From an uncultured Oscillospiraceae bacterium (GTDB lineage Bacteria > Bacillota > Clostridia > Oscillospirales > Ruminococcaceae), in assembly GCA_900547015.1 (NCBI GenBank), contig URFD01000053.1:1-10821 (forward strand): DNA of 10,821 nucleotides, in the 5' to 3' direction. Within the stretch, counting starts at the first letter, position 1; every line of letters begins with the position of its first letter. Of the stretch, positions 6,205 through 10,821 are shown in pieces. The notes below the pieces were generated by a model, which made no database searches, was not told where the DNA came from, and saw nothing but the letters and a program-made list of their open reading frames with translations. Position numbers and translations under genes: made by a program.

Positions 6205-7371
6205 CTAAGCTGAGCGTGTCATCTTGACAATCTGGTGGTGCTTGTTTTCCAGACCCGGATGGTCGATTTGACAGCTGACCTCGATTTCCACCCGGGATTT
6301 TTCAATCAAGCGGTCCCAGTCCTTCTCATGCTCCTTCCAATAGGTTGGAGCATATTTTTTCAAAAATTCCGAATAGCGGAACACATCGCTTTTCTGTTCA
6401 AAAAAGACCCGATCGATGGTTTGGCGCACCGTTGCCCGAATCGTTTCGGCGACCTGATTCTGAATCTCGGTCAGCTCATCGACCTGCGCGCCGCCGCCCC
6501 GGTCAAAGCTGACTTCGCGGATGCTGCCCTGCGACCGAATCGACAGATGAAAGACCGGGTAGCCGCGGACGATCTGCACCTTCACCCTGCTTCTGCTTTT
6601 TTTCAGCTCCACCGAAGCCCGAGAGGCATCCTCCTCGCCAAAATCCACCGTAATCAGCGCCCGATTCAGCTCGTTGGTCGCCCACAGCACCCCACGAGTC
6701 TGTTCGATTGACAGCGTATCCTGCAACCTGCCATCCCGAAACACCGCCATTCCCACGATTTTCAGAACATCCTCGTTGCCGTCCAGCTCAACCGTCGTCA
6801 GCACCGGCAGATATGGCTCCGCACGGTTGCTTTGCAGACGGTTCATCACATCACGCAGGGTCGGACGACCCAGCAGACCGTTGCGTCTGCCCTGTTCTAC
6901 CAGACTTTTGAGCTGGGTAGGATTGCTGCCCTCTTGAGCTTTTGCCCGAATGATGCTCTCTGCCCTTCCCTGCGCCATCGCTACATACAGCTCCGGACTG
7001 ACCTCATGATTGGCGTTAAAGTAGTTGAGCGTCCGTTCCAGACCCTCCTGCGCCGCCTCCTGTCCGACCACCAAAAAGCTGCTGTTTCCCAAAAAGACCT
7101 CGTTGCCATTATAGTGGCTGACCTTGCTGACCGCCTCGCTGATGGAGCGTCCGCTTGTCTGAATCACCACCGCCGCAGAGGAGGAATTTTGCTCCCCCGG
7201 CTTTGCCTGCGGGGAAAATTGCAGCATGGTGACCACAAAGCCTTCCTCGTCTGTGTCCACTCCAATCATGCGGATAATGGTTCGGTCCTTTAACTCGACC
7301 CGATTCATACAGCCGCACAGCACCAGGCTCACCGCAAATGCTGTCAGCACTGCCATCCGTCTCCTGTTCAC
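6205..7371 (-). CDS. gerAC: Spore germination receptor subunit C, GerC/GerAC-family lipoprotein
   Basis: A 388-residue lipoprotein subunit of a Ger nutrient receptor, anchored in the outer leaflet of the spore inner membrane. The leader has NRRR at 2-5, a hydrophobic core and a lipobox LCGC with Cys21 as the predicted lipidated residue. Family features are VELKDRTIIRMIGVD after the Cys, KIVGMAVFRDGRL (204-216) and SDVFRYSEFLKKYAPTYWKE (328-347). The start is GTG at 7371, which overlaps the gerB stop as GTGA and has AAGGAGGG 7 nt upstream; the ATG five codons later is the only rival. The same frame stays open through all of gerB to 8511, but that extension is gerB read out of frame. No hairpin terminator follows. 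Which Ger paralogue group (GerA, GerB or GerK) it belongs to cannot be settled here. Confidence 0.95.
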   Translation of the reverse strand: MNRRRMAVLTAFAVSLVLCGCMNRVELKDRTIIRMIGVDTDEEGFVVTMLQFSPQAKPGEQNSSSAAVVIQTSGRSISEAVSKVSHYNGNEVFLGNSSFLVVGQEAAQEGLERTLNYFNANHEVSPELYVAMAQGRAESIIRAKAQEGSNPTQLKSLVEQGRRNGLLGRPTLRDVMNRLQSNRAEPYLPVLTTVELDGNEDVLKIVGMAVFRDGRLQDTLSIEQTRGVLWATNELNRALITVDFGEEDASRASVELKKSRSRVKVQIVRGYPVFHLSIRSQGSIREVSFDRGGGAQVDELTEIQNQVAETIRATVRQTIDRVFFEQKSDVFRYSEFLKKYAPTYWKEHEKDWDRLIEKSRVEIEVSCQIDHPGLENKHHQIVKMTRSA

Positions 7372-8474
7372 GCTTGTCCCTCCTTTGGCTCTCGCTTGCC
7401 TTTCCAGCGGATTGCCAGCAGCACCGTCGGCAGCAGCACCACCAGAAGATACACCGGCAGTCCGCTTGCCAGCGAGAGATACAGCAGCCGCAACTGTCGA
7501 ATATCCCCTGCCACTACGACCGCCGCTGCCGCCGCAAGTGCCCCGTTGAGCGCCGGTATCCACCATCCAAAGCGTCTGCCGGTCAGCTCGTTGAGCATCC
7601 GAGATGCCAGCAGCAGATACATCGCCGCACGAATCATGCTGGTGCCGACCCAAAGCATAATCAGAATATAGTCGAATCGATAGAACACATTCGAGCCGGA
7701 CAAGGCAAACATGGTGTAGACCGGAAAGCTCCTCGTCTCTCCGTCGTTGCCCAGAATTACCACGGCGGCAAATGCCATGAGCCAAATCATCAGATTGGAA
7801 AGGTTGTGATACCCCCAAAAGGTACTGCGGATTTGGTCGGTGTTGAGATTCGACACCAGCATCACCAGCGCGACCAGCTCCAGATTCTGGGTAACACACA
7901 GCACGGTGGAATACAGGACGGCAGAAAAGCCCTCGTAAAAGGGAGAATACAGATTCAGGACATCCCAAAATTTCCACAGTCCCAAGCCGAGCAGGATGCC
8001 GGAAGCACAGAATGCAACCAGCAAAATCGCCGCTGTGCGCGTCACCGCTTCCAACCCCAGAAATACCAGATAGAGAACCGCTCCGCAGAAAATGAGAACC
8101 AGCCAAAGGGAGCTGGCCCGCGGATAGACCGCCGAGGTCAGGAAGATAGAAAACTGCGCCGCAGTCTCGATGACTGCCAACAGACAGACCAGATAAAATC
8201 CTGCTGCCGCCAGCTTGCCCAACCTCGGAGAAAGCTGCCGTGCCACCTGATACAAATCCATGCCCGGGTAATCCCGCAGCAAAAGGAAAACCGGAATCAG
8301 CACCGGAACGGTCAGCAGATACCCGAACAGAATCGACACCAGCGAGGTGGTCCCTCCGGGCGATTCGTGGGTGGTTGGCACAAAAATCAGAAGAATAAAC
8401 AGCCTTGTCAGCACCAGCAGAGCCACCAGCTGTGCCCGACTGATTTTCGGGACACGAATCTGCTCGTTTAGCAT
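7368..8474 (-). CDS. gerAB: Spore germination receptor subunit B, GerB/GerAB-family permease
   Basis: A 368-residue membrane protein of the spore permease family in the APC transporter superfamily. In Bacillus this subunit binds the nutrient germinant within the inner membrane. Hydrophobic segments support about ten transmembrane helices across residues 15-355. Family features include an N-terminal ISRAQLVALLVLTRLF, PGMDLYQVARQLSPRLG (70-86) and the GLEAVTRTAAI loop around residue 140. The start ATG at 8474 lies inside the end of gerA (7-bp overlap, ATGCTAA) with a purine-rich AAGGGGGAAGGAAG directly before it. The stop overlaps the gerC GTG. The tight overlaps argue that the three subunits are made in fixed proportion. 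The germinant cannot be predicted from sequence by eye. Confidence 0.95.
   Translation of the reverse strand: MLNEQIRVPKISRAQLVALLVLTRLFILLIFVPTTHESPGGTTSLVSILFGYLLTVPVLIPVFLLLRDYPGMDLYQVARQLSPRLGKLAAAGFYLVCLLAVIETAAQFSIFLTSAVYPRASSLWLVLIFCGAVLYLVFLGLEAVTRTAAILLVAFCASGILLGLGLWKFWDVLNLYSPFYEGFSAVLYSTVLCVTQNLELVALVMLVSNLNTDQIRSTFWGYHNLSNLMIWLMAFAAVVILGNDGETRSFPVYTMFALSGSNVFYRFDYILIMLWVGTSMIRAAMYLLLASRMLNELTGRRFGWWIPALNGALAAAAAVVVAGDIRQLRLLYLSLASGLPVYLLVVLLPTVLLAIRWKGKREPKEGQA
7378..7386 (-). promoter_or_regulatory. Strong ribosome binding site fixing the gerC GTG start
   Basis: AAAGGAGGG on the minus strand, inside the last codons of gerB, sits 7 nt before GTG (7371-7369). It separates the true gerC start from the long artefactual open frame that continues upstream. 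Confidence 0.85.
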
Positions 8475-10072
8475 CTTCCTTCCCCCTTCTTGCCGCCTGC
8501 ACTCCGCTCATCTTTCAGTCGGCTGCCGGGCAAATCCTGCACCCGCAACCGCAGCTTGCCCAGCTTTTCCCAGCTACTGCGCCAGAAATTATCCCGAAAA
8601 TCTGCGCCCGCACAAGGACTGGTGGGAGCGGTGATTGGGATTCCAAACGATTCCAGCGCACAGAGATTGGCCAGCAGCAGAACCATCCCAACCGAAATTC
8701 CAAACAACCCCCAAGTGCCCCCGATGAGGATAAAGACAAACTTGAGCACTGCGGCAGGTTCATACAGGGAAGGCACCACAAAGGAGCTGAGCGCGGTCAG
8801 TGCGACCACCATCACCATCGAGGAGCCGATGATGCCTGCGGTCACTGCCGCATCCCCGATGACCAGCGCGCCGATAATGCTGACTGCATGGCCCACCGGT
8901 CTGGGCAGGCGCAGTCCTGCCTCCCGCATGATTTCGTAAATCAGGTGGATGACCAGCGCCTCTGTCATCATCGAAAACGGGGTCTGCTGCTCGGAGGTCG
9001 CGATGTTGTACAGCAGGGTGTCCGGCAGCATCTCGGGGTTGAAGATGGTGATTGCCACATACAGCCCCGGCAGAAAGACCGAAATCAGAAAGGAAAAATA
9101 TTTGAGCAATCGGAGAAAGGAGCCGTAGTAAGGCCGGTAGGAGTAGTCGTCCATGCTCTGAAAATGCTCTGAAAACAGGTACGGGACAATCAGGGCAAAC
9201 GGCGTCCCATCCACAAGGATGGCGATGCGGCCCTCGTTCACCTTGGCACACAGGGTATCCGGACGCTCGGTCGTGCCCACCGTCGAAAAGGGTGAGAGCG
9301 GCCTTCCCTCCAGGTACGGCTTGAGGTAGCCCTGACTGAGAATCAGGTCTGCGCTGACCCTTGCCAGTTTCTGCTTGACCGCTTCCACCAGCTTTGGGTC
9401 AGCGGTGTCGGTCAGATAGACCAGACAGACATCCGTCCTGCTTTTACTGCCAACCGAAAGCAGCTCAAACCTGAGGCTGGGGGAGCGAATCCTCCGGCGA
9501 ATCATAGTCAGGTTGATTCGGATTGGCTCCACAAAGCCTTCTCGGGAGCCGGTGATATTCATTTCGGTGCTTGGCTCGGAGACCGAACGAAAGCTGTATC
9601 CCTGCATCCCGCAGGCAATTCCTCTGTCCACCCCGTCAATCAGCAGTACCACAAACCCTGCCATCAAAAAGGTGAACAGCTCATCATAGGTAAAAAATTT
9701 CTTCTGGTCGCCGGAGAGCGCCGTATTTCTGCTCACCCATTCCGCTACCGCTTCCCCGTCTGCGTCCTTGAGCTCAAGTCGGCTGAGCGGCTTTACCATG
9801 CTTTCGCCAAACTGCGAAAGATTCACCATCCCCTCGCACATCAGGATGCTGACACGAATCCCGCTGACCTCAATCTGCCTGTCCTGCAAATCGGCGGTAT
9901 TCTGTGCAAGGGAACGAATCCTCACCATATTTTCGAGCAAGTCCCGTTTCAGCCTTGTCTGCGCCTCCTTGCGGGAGCCGACTCCCTGCGGCTGTGAGGC
10001 ATCAAACAATCCTCCCTGCCGCATCCGCTCCTCGCTGTGCGGGTCCAGCAGCTGCTGCCAGAGCTTTTTCAT
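8468..10072 (-). CDS. gerAA: Spore germination receptor subunit A, GerA-family
   Basis: A 534-residue GerA-family protein. In Bacillus, A subunits are thought to form an oligomeric ion channel in the spore inner membrane that opens on germinant binding by the B subunit. A soluble N-terminal region (about 1-320) carries SEPSTEMNITGSREGF (165-180), the IRRRI motif (191-195) and PYLFSEHFQSMDDYSYRPYY. A membrane region (about 322-477) contains LPRPVGHAVSIIGALVIGDA (389-408), the strongest family signature. A cytoplasmic tail follows. ATG at 10072 has AAGGAG 13 nt upstream; the TTG immediately before it (10075) would be better spaced, so the start is uncertain by one codon. The open frame continues to 10180, but that part holds the putative promoter. 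SpoVAF is a related family, but the gerB and gerC genes that follow favour a true receptor subunit. Confidence 0.95.
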   Translation of the reverse strand: MKKLWQQLLDPHSEERMRQGGLFDASQPQGVGSRKEAQTRLKRDLLENMVRIRSLAQNTADLQDRQIEVSGIRVSILMCEGMVNLSQFGESMVKPLSRLELKDADGEAVAEWVSRNTALSGDQKKFFTYDELFTFLMAGFVVLLIDGVDRGIACGMQGYSFRSVSEPSTEMNITGSREGFVEPIRINLTMIRRRIRSPSLRFELLSVGSKSRTDVCLVYLTDTADPKLVEAVKQKLARVSADLILSQGYLKPYLEGRPLSPFSTVGTTERPDTLCAKVNEGRIAILVDGTPFALIVPYLFSEHFQSMDDYSYRPYYGSFLRLLKYFSFLISVFLPGLYVAITIFNPEMLPDTLLYNIATSEQQTPFSMMTEALVIHLIYEIMREAGLRLPRPVGHAVSIIGALVIGDAAVTAGIIGSSMVMVVALTALSSFVVPSLYEPAAVLKFVFILIGGTWGLFGISVGMVLLLANLCALESFGIPITAPTSPCAGADFRDNFWRSSWEKLGKLRLRVQDLPGSRLKDERSAGGKKGEGRC

Positions 10073-10168
10073 CAATCCGTCACCACTCCTTTTCTGCAAT
10101 CCGACCACAGCAAGGACAAGCAAGCGGCTTCCTGCGGGCGGATTTTGCGTGTTCAAGATTCCTGTGCT

Positions 10169-10198
10169 TAGTATCCGCATAATTTCCAGAATTTATAC
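10169..10198 (-). promoter_or_regulatory. Candidate sigma-G promoter for the ger operon
   Basis: On the minus strand, GTATA (10198-10194) and GATACTA (10175-10169) lie 18 bp apart. The Bacillus sigma-G consensus is about GMATR, 18 bp, CATNMTA, so matches are 4 of 5 and 6 of 7. Transcription would begin near 10162, about 90 nt before the gerA start. Forespore sigma-G control is the known rule for ger operons in Bacillus. Confidence 0.55.
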
Positions 10199-10206
10199 CG
10201 ATACTA
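10177..10206 (+). promoter_or_regulatory. Candidate sigma-G promoter for the DUF421 gene
   Basis: GCATA (10177-10181) matches the sigma-G -35 consensus at all five positions. GATACTA (10200-10206) matches the -10 at 6 of 7, with 18-bp spacing. Transcription would start near 10213, just before the ribosome site AAGGGAG at 10224-10230. Confidence 0.58.
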
Positions 10207-10238
10207 CCGATACGAAAATTTTGAAGGGAGCAGACGAT

Positions 10239-10821
10239 ATGCTGATTTCATTTTTAAGAACCCTCATCCTCTATCTCATTGTCATCTTCGGCATCCGCAT
10301 CATGGGCAAGCGGCAGCTCGGACAGCTCCAGCCCTCCGAGCTGGTGGTCACCATCCTGATTTCCAACATCGCGACCCTGCCCATCGAAAACAGCGATGTG
10401 CCCTTGATTCTGGGAATCATTCCAATCCTGACGCTCATGTCGTTTGAGGTCATTCTTTCCACCCTGACCCTAAAAAGCCTTCGACTGCGCAAGCTGGTTT
10501 GGGGCAACCCGCGCATCCTGATTCGGGACGGGCGAATCGACCAGAAGGAGATGGAAAAGCTGCGGTATTCCATCGATGACCTGATGGAGCAGCTGCGCAG
10601 CAACGGCATCTTCGATTTGCAGGAGGTGGAGCTGGTCGTGGCAGAAACCACCGGACTGCTGTCCATCTACAAGAAAAGCCAGTACGAACCGCTCAACGCC
10701 AAAAATGCCAACATCAACCTGCCCAATTCCCCTGCGCCTTTTCTGGTGATTAACGACCGGCGCGTCCTCTCCGACGGGCTAAAAAACTGCGGCATGACCC
10801 CCAAGGAGCTGGAAAAGCTGC
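10239..10821 (+). CDS. DUF421/YetF-family membrane protein (3' truncated)
   Basis: The visible 194 residues belong to the DUF421 (YetF/YdfR) family. Three hydrophobic segments come first (about 2-22, 33-50 and 54-78), with the family motif MGKRQLGQLQPSELV (22-36). A cytoplasmic alpha/beta domain follows: NPRILIRDGRID (90-101), SIDDLMEQLRSNGIFDLQEV (111-130) and VELVVAETTGLLSIYKK. The gene runs off the window with no stop. ATG at 10239 has AAGGGAG 8 nt upstream. DUF421 proteins are common in spore formers; the Bacillus 2Duf protein, which contains DUF421, alters spore inner-membrane properties and heat resistance. With a candidate sigma-G promoter and a divergent ger operon, a spore inner-membrane role is a reasonable inference here, but not shown. 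Confidence 0.92.
   Translation, partial: MLISFLRTLILYLIVIFGIRIMGKRQLGQLQPSELVVTILISNIATLPIENSDVPLILGIIPILTLMSFEVILSTLTLKSLRLRKLVWGNPRILIRDGRIDQKEMEKLRYSIDDLMEQLRSNGIFDLQEVELVVAETTGLLSIYKKSQYEPLNAKNANINLPNSPAPFLVINDRRVLSDGLKNCGMTPKELEKL

Larger units (their letters stand above)
10169..10206. repeat. 38-bp imperfect palindrome spanning the divergent promoter region
   Basis: The two 19-nt halves (10169-10187 and 10188-10206) match as reverse complements at 15 of 19 positions, with identical outer arms TAGTATC and GATACTA. The symmetry is explained, at least in part, by two opposed promoters using the same -10 sequence. A dimeric regulator site is the alternative reading. Confidence 0.8.

Noticed and set aside
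7338..8471. A 377-codon plus-strand open frame antisense to gerB
   Set aside because: The product is rich in Gln, His and Arg, as expected from the reverse complement of hydrophobic-helix codons. It has no ribosome site or family motif.
6205..8511. A 768-codon minus-strand open frame covering gerC and all of gerB
   Set aside because: Only the part from 7371 onward is GerC. The upstream part reads gerB out of frame, gives a Gly/Ser/Arg-rich product with no family resemblance, and the gerC GTG has its own strong ribosome site. It is not a fusion.
10073..10180. Upstream extension of gerA to an ATG at 10180
   Set aside because: It would start inside the candidate sigma-G promoter, with no ribosome site, and the added residues do not resemble a GerA N-terminus.
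10198..10213. Direct repeat CCGATAC at 10198-10204 and 10207-10213
   Set aside because: Two copies of 7 nt, one of them part of the promoter -10; too short to claim as a regulator site.

Overview
The window looks like chromosomal DNA from an anaerobic, spore-forming member of the Clostridia, perhaps Oscillospirales. The reasons are an oxygen-sensitive double-cubane-cluster reductase system, a complete tricistronic ger spore-germination operon, a DUF3783 protein (a family I know mainly from Clostridia), moderately GC-rich coding sequence and strong AGGAGG-type ribosome binding sites. Nothing suggests phage, transposon, CRISPR, tRNA or rRNA. The species is not identified.

Layout. (1) 1-1781, plus strand: a truncated YjiM-type double-cubane-cluster protein and its YjiL-type ATP-dependent activator, closed by a 21-bp perfect hairpin that can serve both converging transcripts. 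(2) 1840-3161, minus strand: two coupled genes (ATGA overlap) for membrane proteins of unknown function, the first with an N-terminal zinc ribbon. A short membrane-helix reading frame without a normal start lies just upstream. (3) 3454-4203, plus strand: an amidase_3-type cell-wall hydrolase with an SH3 tail, most likely starting at TTG. It converges, with 3 bp between stop codons, on an 86-residue zinc-ribbon protein (4207-4467, minus). (4) 4654-5478, plus strand: a MYG1-family protein with a near-consensus sigma-A promoter and a strong terminator. (5) 5550-6119, minus strand: a DUF3783 protein with its own predicted promoter. (6) 6205-10072, minus strand: gerA-gerB-gerC, overlapping by 7 and 4 bp. 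(7) 10239-end, plus strand: a truncated DUF421/YetF-family membrane protein, divergent from the ger operon.

The reductase and activator should form one redox system: the ASKHA-type activator uses ATP to push low-potential electrons into the double-cubane protein, whose substrate is unknown. The three Ger proteins should form one nutrient receptor in the spore inner membrane. The most notable regulatory feature is the region between gerA and the DUF421 gene. A 38-bp imperfect palindrome (10169-10206) carries a sigma-G-like promoter on each strand, facing one another and overlapping. This suggests that the receptor and the DUF421 protein are switched on together in the forespore. No clearly novel multi-gene system is visible. 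The least understood parts are the zinc-ribbon/membrane pair and this shared promoter.
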